From: JAIEPX01 sp963725255
Lineage (GTDB): Bacteria > Pseudomonadota > Gammaproteobacteria > JAIEPX01
NCBI GenBank assembly: GCA_963725255.1
Contig: CAVRXV010000016.1
Span: 1-15,974 of the forward strand
Length of the DNA: 15,974 bases
Reading direction: 5' to 3'
A program made the position numbers and the translations under genes. Under the pieces are notes generated by a model. It did no database searches, had not been told where the DNA came from, and saw only the letters and a program-made list of their open reading frames with translations. Every line of letters starts with the position of its first letter. Within the stretch, counting starts at the first letter, position 1. Below are positions 7,418-14,056 of this stretch, one piece after another.

Positions 7418-8353
7418 ATGATGAGCGAGAAAAAACCAACAGACTGGTGTAGTTTAAATCCAGGCGATACTGTCGATATAGTGGCCCCAGCCTCAAAATG
7501 TCATCCAAGTGTCGTAATAAAATTAGAAAAATTATTGAACTCATGGGGGTTACGTTCACAAACTCCTAATGATTTATTTGGCCATCATGTGCTTTATGCA
7601 AATACAGATGAAAAGCGTTTTGCCCACTTATGTAATGCCTTAACTAATCAAACTTCTAAAGCCGTATGGTGTTTGTTAGGTGGTTTTGGAACAACCAGAA
7701 TTATCCCTCTACTTAATCAAATTAAACCACCTAACCAATCAAAAATATTCATAGGATTTAGCGATATCACTGCATTACATATCTTTTTACAAGTAAAATG
7801 GGGCTGGAAAACTATTCACGGCCCATCAGGATATCAAGCCTCCTTAAATAAAATATCTAAAGATTCAATTGAAATGTTGAGAAAATTTATCTTTCATCAT
7901 AATGATGGACAGACATATGAAAACATAAAACCATTAAATGAGCTTGCTAAGAAAAACATTCTCATTGAAGCTCCACTCATTGGTGGTAATTTAACTATGA
8001 TCGCTACAACCCTTGGAACCCCATGGCAAATAGAAGCCGAAAACAAAATCTTATTCATAGAAGAAACCAATGAACGTGCGTACCGAGTGGATAGAACATT
8101 GAATCACCTAAAGCAAGCAGGCATTCTGCAAAATATTAAAGCTATTTTATTCGGTGACGTCATCGACAAAGGCGAACCAGATGGTCGATTTCTTGTAGCA
8201 AAAATAATCCATGACTTCGCTCAACAATGCAACTGCCCAGTTTTCCAAATTAGCAATATTGGTCATGGTCCAATTAACAACCCTATTTTACTCGGGAGCC
8301 CAACACAGCTTTTGGCTGGCAATTATCGCAAATTGATCCTATCTACGGCATAA
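7418..8353 (+). CDS. ldcA: S66-family LD-carboxypeptidase (muramoyltetrapeptide carboxypeptidase, LdcA/MccF type)
   Basis: 311 residues, the usual family length (about 300-350). It opens with the family hallmark GDTVDIVAPAS (16-26). The Ser-Glu-His triad of S66 peptidases is visible: Ser115 in GFSDIT, Glu in FIEETNE (E215/E216), and His283 in GHGPINNP. These positions agree with characterised LdcA enzymes. LdcA removes the terminal D-Ala from murein tetrapeptides in the cytoplasm during cell-wall recycling. The related MccF cleaves microcin C, so a self-immunity role is an alternative. There is no signal peptide, in line with a cytoplasmic enzyme. ATG at 7418 has AGGA 6 bases upstream; a second ATG follows at once. 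It is divergent from the LuxR-type gene and may share its operator. Confidence 0.88.
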   Translation: MMSEKKPTDWCSLNPGDTVDIVAPASKCHPSVVIKLEKLLNSWGLRSQTPNDLFGHHVLYANTDEKRFAHLCNALTNQTSKAVWCLLGGFGTTRIIPLLNQIKPPNQSKIFIGFSDITALHIFLQVKWGWKTIHGPSGYQASLNKISKDSIEMLRKFIFHHNDGQTYENIKPLNELAKKNILIEAPLIGGNLTMIATTLGTPWQIEAENKILFIEETNERAYRVDRTLNHLKQAGILQNIKAILFGDVIDKGEPDGRFLVAKIIHDFAQQCNCPVFQISNIGHGPINNPILLGSPTQLLAGNYRKLILSTA

Positions 8354-8354
8354 A
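8342..8354 (+). repeat. 13-bp direct repeat, left copy
   Basis: TCTACGGCATAAA at the very end of the LD-carboxypeptidase gene is repeated exactly at 11750-11762, just after the SIR2 gene. The pair brackets the Fic/SIR2 island and could be insertion footprints. Confidence 0.5.
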
Positions 8355-8370
8355 GTAAATTATAGACCCT

Positions 8371-8410
8371 TACATCCCCTTTACATACAAACCACGAAAA
8401 CCTATCCTAT
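8371..8410 (+). repeat. 40-bp repeat containing a sigma70-like promoter, copy 1
   Basis: Matches 13986-14025 at 38 of 40 positions. It contains TTTACA (8380-8385), 17 bp, TATCCT (8403-8408). Here no + strand gene follows until 10127; transcription would run into the MITE-like element and antisense to the Fic gene. It is probably a promoter stranded by a rearrangement. Confidence 0.7.
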
Positions 8411-8433
8411 AGCTGCCAATCACATTTTAAGAA

Positions 8434-8674
8434 TATACTTTTACGGCGTCGCGTCTTGAGCTGTGAGGGGTTTTGTAAAATCAATAATAAAACATTATTA
8501 AATTATAGACTTTTCTGCTAGTTTTTTATCTGTGCTCAGATAGGGCCTTAAAGATATTGATCCGTGAGAGTTTGCATTACATTTAATTTTCGTTATCCCA
8601 AAAATAAATTTACACAAAATTAGTTTTGATTTCCTCAAAGCTCTCACAACTCAAGACGCGACGCCGTGAGTGTA
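8434..8674. mobile_element. MITE-like element with terminal inverted repeats
   Basis: The left end (8434-8466) and the inverted right end (8644-8674) share ACGGCGTCGCGTCTTGAG, then C or T, then TGTGAG; weaker inverted similarity continues inward (about 40 bp). The roughly 180-bp interior is AT-rich, has no ORF, and holds a small hairpin TATCTG-TGCT-CAGATA. No clear target-site duplication is seen. The right end stops just before the stop codon of the Fic gene. A single end is also found at 4149-4181, with a weaker match near 15937. It is non-autonomous; no transposase is in the window. Confidence 0.6.
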
Positions 8675-8676
8675 AG

Positions 8677-9798
8677 TTATTCAATCTGATTTATTGGGAA
8701 ATCTTTTAGCAAATAACTTGTGCTTCGGCCTCCTTCGGCACTTTTCACTAAAACACCTTGCTCAATTAATTCGTGAATATCCCTTGTCGCCGTATCTTGC
8801 GAACACTTCATCATTTTCGCCCACTTACTTGAAGTTAATTTGCCTTTAATACCATCAAATAGAATATTGAGCATAGTAATTTGTCTTTGATTGAATTTTT
8901 TATTCGTATTTTGTTCCCAAAATTTTGCTTTATTCAATACAAATTCCAAAATTGAATCTGACAATTCTATCGCTTGAGATAAGGATTTCAAAAACCATAA
9001 AATCCAACGAGTAATATCCATTGATCCTTTTTGCGCAGATTCTAATTCAAGATAGTAATTTTTACGATCACGACAAATTTGTGTAGACATGCTATAAAAT
9101 CGATTCGGCTGGTTGTCTGCACGCGCTAGCATCATGTCAGCGATTGCTCGTGAAATTCGACCATTACCATCATCAAATGGATGTAAAGTAACAAACCACA
9201 AATGAGCAATAGCTGCTTTAATGAATAAACTCAATTCCGATTCTGTTTGATTGAACCACTTCAAAAATTGATTTATTTCTTTAGACAACTTCGAAGCAGA
9301 AGGTGCCTCAAAATGCACTTTGGTTCTACCATAACTACCAGAAACTACTTGCATCGGACCACCACTATCAGTGCGCCACATTCCTTGATTGACTAACATT
9401 AATCCACTTAAACCCGTTGGGAAAAGACCTCTGTGCCACTGAAATAATCGTTGCTCGGTAAGCGGTTGATTAAAATTGCGTGTAGCATCTAGCAGCATTT
9501 CAACAATGCCGTCCACTCGTCGATCTGCAGGTAATAATCCAGCTACATCAATACCGAGATGGCGAGCGATTGATGAACGTACTTCGGTTTGATCTAGGTT
9601 TTCGCCCTCTATTTCACTGGTTTTGATTACATCACTCGTCATGATTTGTAATATTGCTTGATCTTGCAATTGAAATCCTAGCCCTTCCATCCTTCCATAA
9701 AGCCGTCCAACCTTAAATATCACAGGCGACAACTCTTGCTGAACAAGCTCTCTGTTCCAGGTAAAATTAGGCCATTCAGACTTCTGATAAATATACAT
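8677..9798 (-). CDS. Fic family protein (class II, N-terminal inhibitory helix, C-terminal winged HTH)
   Basis: 373 residues. The catalytic Fic motif HPFDDGNGRISR (206-217) is complete, including the His base and the Asp/Asn/Arg that bind Mg-ATP phosphates. The inhibitory motif T-x3-E-G (TSEIEG, 60-65) lies N-terminal, which defines class II enzymes kept off by their own Glu. The N-terminal segment YIYQKSEWPNFTWN matches the DUF4172 type seen in this group. Residues about 300-370 form a winged helix (LTSSKWAKMMKCSQDTATRDIHELIEQGVL), so the protein can probably bind DNA. Fic enzymes AMPylate (or de-AMPylate) target proteins; the target is unknown here. The upstream region has palindromic operators over two promoters, so self-repression by the HTH is likely. 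Its 3' end touches a MITE-like element. Confidence 0.92.
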   Translation of the reverse strand: MYIYQKSEWPNFTWNRELVQQELSPVIFKVGRLYGRMEGLGFQLQDQAILQIMTSDVIKTSEIEGENLDQTEVRSSIARHLGIDVAGLLPADRRVDGIVEMLLDATRNFNQPLTEQRLFQWHRGLFPTGLSGLMLVNQGMWRTDSGGPMQVVSGSYGRTKVHFEAPSASKLSKEINQFLKWFNQTESELSLFIKAAIAHLWFVTLHPFDDGNGRISRAIADMMLARADNQPNRFYSMSTQICRDRKNYYLELESAQKGSMDITRWILWFLKSLSQAIELSDSILEFVLNKAKFWEQNTNKKFNQRQITMLNILFDGIKGKLTSSKWAKMMKCSQDTATRDIHELIEQGVLVKSAEGGRSTSYLLKDFPINQIE

Positions 9799-9823
9799 AG
9801 CAATCTCCGCACTTTATGCGGAG

Positions 9824-9852
9824 ATTATAGCCCCCATTCTCCGCATTGGCAA
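9824..9852 (-). promoter_or_regulatory. proximal promoter of the Fic gene
   Basis: Minus strand TTGCCA (9852-9847), 17 bp, TATAAT (9829-9824). A single half-site lies in the spacer and a palindrome begins at the -10 box and covers the start site, the layout expected for repression. Confidence 0.75.
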
Positions 9853-9878
9853 GTTTATTCTCCGCATGATATGCGGAG

Positions 9879-9906
9879 ATTATAACCAGCATTCTCCGCA
9901 TGTCAG
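9879..9906 (-). promoter_or_regulatory. distal promoter of the Fic gene
   Basis: Minus strand CTGACA (9906-9901), 16 bp, TATAAT (9884-9879). It has the same arrangement of half-sites as the proximal promoter, as expected if promoter and operator were duplicated together. Confidence 0.6.
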
Positions 9907-9968
9907 CGTATTTTAAATTGGATATACTAAATAATATCAATATATTATTAATAAATAATGCATTTCGC

Positions 9969-9997
9969 TTGACAAGTCCATGTATTTGTACTATAAT
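9969..9997 (+). promoter_or_regulatory. consensus sigma70 promoter for the 128-aa orphan gene
   Basis: TTGACA (9969-9974), exactly 17 bp, TATAAT (9992-9997): both boxes match consensus fully. The predicted start is near 10004, giving a leader of about 120 bases. Confidence 0.85.
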
Positions 9998-10003
9998 TAA
10001 AGT

Positions 10004-10031
10004 ATAGTAGGAGGTTACCTTATCCTATTAT
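10004..10031 (+). promoter_or_regulatory. 5'-terminal hairpin containing an orphan Shine-Dalgarno
   Basis: ATAGTAGGA (10004-10012) pairs with TCCTATTAT (10023-10031), with eight Watson-Crick pairs and one G-U. A perfect AGGAGG (10009-10014) straddles the stem and loop, but no ATG, GTG or TTG follows at usable spacing. It begins at the predicted transcript end and may stabilise the mRNA or be the remnant of a lost leader ORF. Confidence 0.45.
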
Positions 10032-10126
10032 CATCATATACAAAATTTAATTTTCCATTTCCTGTCACAACATTAGCAATCGAAAGATCTTTTTCATATT
10101 TTTAATCAACCTTTAGGGGACACACT

Positions 10127-10513
10127 ATGAAAAGCAATTATCATGAAATTATTGAAACAAAAGTACTACGTAAAATTAATGACATCTTTCCTAATAACAT
10201 TAAACCTGAAATTGATACACATATAGACATGTGTGTAAACGTAAAATATAGATTTCAACTACCAGATGATCCTACTAAACCCCCCGAAACAAAACATCGA
10301 CTATTAATCCTCAAATTTTATACAGATTTTATCGATGATCATATAGATCCTGACAATATATCTACGCATAAATATTATGATATAGTAATCGCTAGATTAT
10401 ATAATCACTTAAAATTTAAATATTCAGAGTTTCAAAATCTTATGGGGCTCGAAGAAAATAATCCTTTTATTATTAAAATAAACAGCATAGTTCTCAACTT
10501 AACATATGATTAG
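10127..10513 (+). CDS. uncharacterised 128-aa protein in the defence-like island
   Basis: Not recognised. ATG has AGGGGA 7 bases upstream. The protein is soluble, with no signal peptide or membrane segment, and is rich in Asp, Ile, Lys and Asn. A central stretch with Pro (QLPDDPTKPPETKHR, 61-75) is followed by strand-like LLILKFYTDF. It sits between the divergent Fic gene and the SIR2-like gene, behind a fully consensus promoter. Its 191-bp distance from the SIR2 gene leaves room for separate promoters. Small genes beside SIR2 proteins are sometimes sensors, partners or inhibitors, but that is only context. Its base composition looks even more AT-rich than the genes outside the island, which fits transfer. 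Confidence 0.65.
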   Translation: MKSNYHEIIETKVLRKINDIFPNNIKPEIDTHIDMCVNVKYRFQLPDDPTKPPETKHRLLILKFYTDFIDDHIDPDNISTHKYYDIVIARLYNHLKFKYSEFQNLMGLEENNPFIIKINSIVLNLTYD

Positions 10514-10704
10514 TAATTTCTGTTCTGTAAAAGATTTCAATTGAATCACTGATATCTGCTGTCATGATGCACGACATTTAATAAAGATTTTCATAATTTA
10601 TTAAAACATAGTAGCAGATTTTATTTTTCATCAATGGGGAATAGCGGCGCGTTATATTTTAATATAATCTTAAAACTTTAATTACTTGACTTAAGAGGTA
10701 AACC

Positions 10705-11739
10705 ATGAATAAAGATATTCTATTAATTGACATTCCTTCTGATTTTTATGAAAATACAAACAAATGCATTTTGATTACAGGCGCTGGTTTTTCAAAGGAT
10801 CTTGGAGCTTACTTAGCTGAGGAATTAGCACCAAAAATTTTTAACATTGAAGATATGCCAAAAGATTTACGAAAAATAGTAGGCGATAATAAATTTGATT
10901 ATGAGCTTGCGTTCGACAAAGCTACAGGTAAGTATGCAAAAATCTTTGAAAACGCGCTGAGTGAGATATTCAAAAAAATTGACAAGGAAATAACTTCTGG
11001 AATATCAGAAAACAGTCATCACAGGCTTTTAAAACTCTTACAGTCTAGAGATAAATACAATTTTATTGTGACATTAAATCAAGATCTTGCAGTTGAAAGA
11101 TTTCATTTGCTAATGTCAGAAGGAAATATCGAAAATAAACCGGGCCAACCTAAGGAAACTATTGAAAAAACCATCGGCCTCAATTTCCCTTTTACAAATT
11201 ATTTCATGGCTGATGTAGTGGGATCAAAATGGAATGGTAACTTTTGCATACAACGCCAACGTGATTATAATTTTGAAAACTTCCAGCAGGTAATAAAATA
11301 CAGTCGTGAGAATATTCTAAAAATAGGCCAGACAAATTACATTAAACTACACGGTTCAGCTAATTGGAGCCATAGCGAGGGCAAAAATGTCCTAATCTCG
11401 GGAGTAAAAAAAGAGAGAAAAATTCATGCCTATAACGTCCTTAGAGCCAATTTCTCCTTATTTGAAAAACTATCTGAAATTCCAAAATTACGTATTGTGA
11501 TTGTAGGCTACGGATTCAAAGATACACATGTTAATAACATAATCTCAAAAGCGATAGAGAATGGTGCTGAATTAGCCATCATACAACCAACAAAGCAAAA
11601 AGATTTTTATGATAACACATTGAATGCTTGCAGTGAAAAACTAAAATATTCCATCACTAAATATTTTAATAAGCCACTCAAAGAATTGAATAACGAAGAG
11701 TTTAAAGAGCTAGAAAGTTGGCTTAAAAAAATTGATTAA
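10705..11739 (+). CDS. SIR2-family protein, probable NAD-consuming anti-phage effector
   Basis: All SIR2 signature elements are present in order: nucleotide-binding ITGAGFS (24-30), TLNQD (123-127, the TxNxD motif), KLHGS with the catalytic-type His216, and VGYGFKDTHVNNII (267-280, GxGxxDxHxN). At 344 residues it is a stand-alone SIR2-like protein of the defence type rather than a CobB deacylase: it lacks the four zinc-binding cysteines. In known systems (DSR, Thoeris ThsA, SIR2-HerA and others) such domains deplete NAD upon infection. No second classical effector or HerA-type partner is next door, only the 128-aa orphan. AAGAGG precedes the ATG by 6 bases. A 7-bp-arm AT palindrome with TATAAT (10652-10668) may be the promoter/operator, but it lacks a good -35. 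Confidence 0.85.
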   Translation: MNKDILLIDIPSDFYENTNKCILITGAGFSKDLGAYLAEELAPKIFNIEDMPKDLRKIVGDNKFDYELAFDKATGKYAKIFENALSEIFKKIDKEITSGISENSHHRLLKLLQSRDKYNFIVTLNQDLAVERFHLLMSEGNIENKPGQPKETIEKTIGLNFPFTNYFMADVVGSKWNGNFCIQRQRDYNFENFQQVIKYSRENILKIGQTNYIKLHGSANWSHSEGKNVLISGVKKERKIHAYNVLRANFSLFEKLSEIPKLRIVIVGYGFKDTHVNNIISKAIENGAELAIIQPTKQKDFYDNTLNACSEKLKYSITKYFNKPLKELNNEEFKELESWLKKID

Positions 11740-11749
11740 TAACATTTAC

Positions 11750-11762
11750 TCTACGGCATAAA
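11750..11762 (+). repeat. 13-bp direct repeat, right copy
   Basis: TCTACGGCATAAA, identical to 8342-8354. It lies in the 82-bp convergent gap between the SIR2 gene and the TPR gene. A weak hairpin TAACAT/ATGTTA follows (11763-11784), without a T-run. Confidence 0.5.
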
Positions 11763-11821
11763 TAACATACACCTCATGATGTTACAGCCGCCATAACTCC
11801 CAGTTCATTGATTGGCAATTA

Positions 11822-12634
11822 TCATACTTTTCTGATCTGTGGTTGTTTTGACTTAATCGTTTCTAATAGATTCGTTAAGATTTGAACTTCTTGTAGCATT
11901 GATTTTTCTTCAGCAACCTTTTGAGCATTTTCCAGAAGTAGCATGGCCTCTGAATAGTATTGTTCTTTCATGTTTAGCTTAACCATCATAATCATATAGT
12001 GAACACCTGTTTTTGTATCAAGAGGTACATCTAATTTGGCTGCCTCTACTTTCGTCTCAGCAAGTTGATTAAGCTCAATTAAACAACGAATATGACGAAG
12101 CATTGTTCGATTAAAATCATCACTACCCTTTTCAAGAAGTGCTAATGCCATATTATAATATGTATCTGCTTTTTCAATATCGTTAAAAACATCATGATGA
12201 AGAGCGCCCGCATTATAATAAACTTTTGCTTGTATAGATTTTCCTACCTCACAACTATTTAAAGTTAAAATTGCTTTATCGATATAGTCTAACGCTAACT
12301 GAGAGAAAGTAGGATCAGTTCTTTTCTGTGCAAGTGCGCGATAGGCTGCAGAAATTAAATAGTAACTTCGAGCAATAAGACCGTGATGTTCTGCCAGCTG
12401 AGCCTGCTCAGATGCATTTTTTGCGGCCTTTAAAGCAGCTTCATGGTCACCTAGATAAAAATAGCAGCTTGCCATTCTACAATTAACTAATGTAGCTTGC
12501 TCATTGTTTAATTTTTTAGTTTCTAACGCGGCTATTCCAAACTTGATTATCTCCCGCCATTTTCCCTCTTTTTTTAAGCTTTCGTAAAGAGCAAAAAAAT
12601 CAGAATCAGCGTGAAAACTTGACTGTGCTTTCAT
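11822..12634 (-). CDS. TPR-repeat protein
   Basis: 270 residues, all helical, with several tetratricopeptide units: LVNCRMASCYFYLGDHEAAL (about 48-67), ARSYYLISAAYRALA (87-101), AKVYYNAGALHHDVFNDIEKA (about 135-155) and YYSEAMLLLENAQKVA (about 226-241). There is no signal peptide, no membrane segment and no enzymatic domain. TPR proteins act as protein-protein scaffolds; partner and process cannot be told from the sequence. ATG at 12634 has AGGG 7 bases upstream. It is transcribed on its own, divergent from the beta-lactamase-like gene with separate promoters in the 160-bp gap. Confidence 0.8.
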   Translation of the reverse strand: MKAQSSFHADSDFFALYESLKKEGKWREIIKFGIAALETKKLNNEQATLVNCRMASCYFYLGDHEAALKAAKNASEQAQLAEHHGLIARSYYLISAAYRALAQKRTDPTFSQLALDYIDKAILTLNSCEVGKSIQAKVYYNAGALHHDVFNDIEKADTYYNMALALLEKGSDDFNRTMLRHIRCLIELNQLAETKVEAAKLDVPLDTKTGVHYMIMMVKLNMKEQYYSEAMLLLENAQKVAEEKSMLQEVQILTNLLETIKSKQPQIRKV

Positions 12635-12652
12635 ATTTTACCCTAGAATTGA

Positions 12653-12681
12653 ATTATTAAATTGATATTGTCACATATCAA
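12653..12681 (-). promoter_or_regulatory. promoter of the TPR gene
   Basis: Minus strand TTGATA (12681-12676), 17 bp, AATAAT (12658-12653). The -35 box is the same as in the LuxR-type promoter. Confidence 0.55.
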
Positions 12682-12736
12682 ACCAGAAAACACAAACGAA
12701 GTGAAAATCTATTGATCTATAGCCTCGCGCCATGTC

Positions 12737-12765
12737 TCGACCTCAACCAAATTTTGATATATAAT
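12737..12765 (+). promoter_or_regulatory. promoter of the beta-lactamase-like gene
   Basis: TCGACC (12737-12742), 17 bp, perfect TATAAT (12760-12765). The predicted start near 12772 leaves about 23 bases before ATG 12795, which supports that start codon. Confidence 0.55.
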
Positions 12766-12794
12766 GAAAAAAGTATAAAATACGAGTACTTGAA

Positions 12795-13793
12795 ATGCCA
12801 TCATCGACTAAACATTACGAAAATAGAGATTTAACAGCTAAAGATAAAGCGGTGACCGATGAAATCTCGACAAGTGGAAATTCATCGATAAATTGGCATT
12901 CACAAATTACCAACATTGCACAAACCTTTGATGGTCTTATTGGTATTTATGCGGTTGACCATAAAACGGCGTCATTTTTTTCTCAGAACTGCGATGACTA
13001 TTTTCCAATGGCCAGCATAGATAAAATTCCTATTGCTGCTTATTGTCTCTCATTAATTTCAAAAGGTGACCTCCAACTTGAGCAGATGATAGATATTAAA
13101 CCAACTGATTTAAGAATCGGTACTGGAATACTTAATAAACGATTTACTATTCCAGGCGTCACTATTTCACTTGAGAATATGATTAAACTATTGCTGGAAA
13201 CTAGTGACAATACGGCAAATGACATTATTCTACGATTAATTGGCGGTCCAAAAGCAGTCACAAATTGGCTACATGAAGTAGAAATCAATAATATTGACGT
13301 AAGTCGCTCATGTCTACGAGGTCTTGCAGACCAAATCGGTCTAGAAACAATACCTGACAACGAACAATGTACACTTGAACAATTTCAACAATGGGAAAAT
13401 GCTCTCGATCCAGAGTCTAAAAAAAAGGCTGAAGAAGATTATCTTCTCGATTATAGAGACACTGCAACGCCAAAAGCTATTGTAGATTTATTGTACTCAA
13501 TTCAGTCCAACAAATTGTTTCCTCAAAAATATTCTTCAATGATGTTACAATTTATGCAGCGTTGCCAAACTGGTCCAGCACGAATCAGAGGTCTACTACC
13601 ACCCAACATTAAAGTCGCTCACAAAACTGGATCTATGTTTGGCATTACTAACGATGCCGGCATCATATATTCTTCTAAAAAATCTGACTCTATAATCCTA
13701 GCTATTTTCGTTAAAAGCACCTCAACCTCTCTGTCCGACAAAGAACAAGTCATCGCTCAAATAGCCAAAATAATATTCGAAAATAAACTATAG
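12795..13793 (+). CDS. class A beta-lactamase-like serine hydrolase without a signal peptide
   Basis: The penicillin-recognising fold is clear from its motifs: SxxK (SIDK, 74-77), SDN (137-139), YRDTATP (220-226, corresponding to the class A RDTTTP end of the omega loop) and KTG (277-279). Length 332 is somewhat above typical class A (about 290). Two oddities stand out. The N-terminal 45 residues are polar, with no signal peptide, although such enzymes normally act in the periplasm. The omega-loop ExxxN motif that activates water in class A enzymes is not seen before RDTATP, where a Lys/Glu-rich stretch (207-216) occurs instead. It may therefore be a Beta-lactamase2-family (PF13354) protein with another role, or a slow-turnover penicillin binder. 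No good Shine-Dalgarno precedes the ATG; in-frame stops upstream exclude a longer start. Confidence 0.78.
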   Translation: MPSSTKHYENRDLTAKDKAVTDEISTSGNSSINWHSQITNIAQTFDGLIGIYAVDHKTASFFSQNCDDYFPMASIDKIPIAAYCLSLISKGDLQLEQMIDIKPTDLRIGTGILNKRFTIPGVTISLENMIKLLLETSDNTANDIILRLIGGPKAVTNWLHEVEINNIDVSRSCLRGLADQIGLETIPDNEQCTLEQFQQWENALDPESKKKAEEDYLLDYRDTATPKAIVDLLYSIQSNKLFPQKYSSMMLQFMQRCQTGPARIRGLLPPNIKVAHKTGSMFGITNDAGIIYSSKKSDSIILAIFVKSTSTSLSDKEQVIAQIAKIIFENKL

Positions 13794-13795
13794 AT

Positions 13796-13957
13796 TCATG
13801 GAATGTTGCTATAATACTGATTCTGTTGATCATAAATCACCGTATAATGATGGCTGTGCCTTATTATCCGACCATCGACACCGGTTATACCTGACATTGA
13901 AAAGTGAATAGTAAAACTCGCTAAGTTGCCTGGTCTAAGACCAACCCACAGATGAAG
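13796..13957 (-). pseudogene. short coding remnant on the minus strand
   Basis: A 53-codon open stretch ends in TGA at 13798-13796. It reads like real protein (GRIIRHSHHYTVIYDQQNQY), with an internal ATG at 13897 (33 residues) but no convincing Shine-Dalgarno. Its 5' end runs into the long hairpin at 13924-13977. No family is recognised; it is likely the 3' tail of a lost gene. It fills most of the 263-bp gap between the flanking genes. Confidence 0.35.
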
Positions 13958-13977
13958 TCATCTTAGACTAGACAACT
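13924..13977. repeat. 17-bp imperfect inverted repeat (54-nt hairpin)
   Basis: AGTTGCCTGGTCTAAGA (13924-13940) pairs with 13961-13977 at 15 of 17 positions, around a 20-base loop. There is no T-run on the + side, so it is not a plain terminator. The left arm also holds GGTCT-A-AGACC. It could be a REP-like element or part of a small RNA. Confidence 0.55.
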
Positions 13978-13985
13978 CAGAATCG

Positions 13986-14025
13986 TACATCCCCTTTACA
14001 TACAAACCACGAAATCTTATCCTAT
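13986..14025 (+). promoter_or_regulatory. promoter of the DUF4870 gene, copy 2 of a 40-bp repeat
   Basis: TTTACA (13995-14000), 17 bp, TATCCT (14018-14023), with a predicted start near 14030, 27 bases before the ATG. The same 40 bp occurs at 8371-8410 (38 of 40 identical). Confidence 0.7.
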
Positions 14026-14056
14026 CTCAATCTACTTATATAAAAGGGGCTTTGAA

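Larger units (their letters stand above)
9802..9911 (-). promoter_or_regulatory. duplicated 55-bp operator array upstream of the Fic gene
   Basis: Two imperfect 55-bp units (9802-9856, 9857-9911). Each has a palindrome of CTCCGCA/TGCGGAG half-sites (9802-9826 with 10-bp arms and a 5-base gap; 9859-9879 with 9-bp arms and a 3-base gap) plus a single half-site (9836-9846; 9891-9901). CTCCGCA starts are spaced 34, 21 and 34 bp. There are six half-sites in all, overlapping both promoters. Confidence 0.85.

Noticed and set aside
9802..9911. CRISPR-like array
   Set aside because: Only two 55-bp units made of palindromic half-sites over promoters; no regular repeat-spacer pattern and no cas genes.
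8313..11823. TGGCAATTATC at 8317 and 11813 as island boundaries
   Set aside because: Order relative to the 13-bp repeat is reversed at the two sites, so it is not a simple duplication; 11 bp in AT-rich DNA may be chance.
13040..13360. 106-codon open frame antisense to the beta-lactamase-like gene
   Set aside because: Opposite strand of a gene with SIDK and SDN motifs in this very region; no ribosome site or motif of its own.
13852..13899. Short + strand ORF starting ATGATGGCTGTG
   Set aside because: Fifteen codons, no ribosome site; it is the complement of the more protein-like minus-strand remnant.
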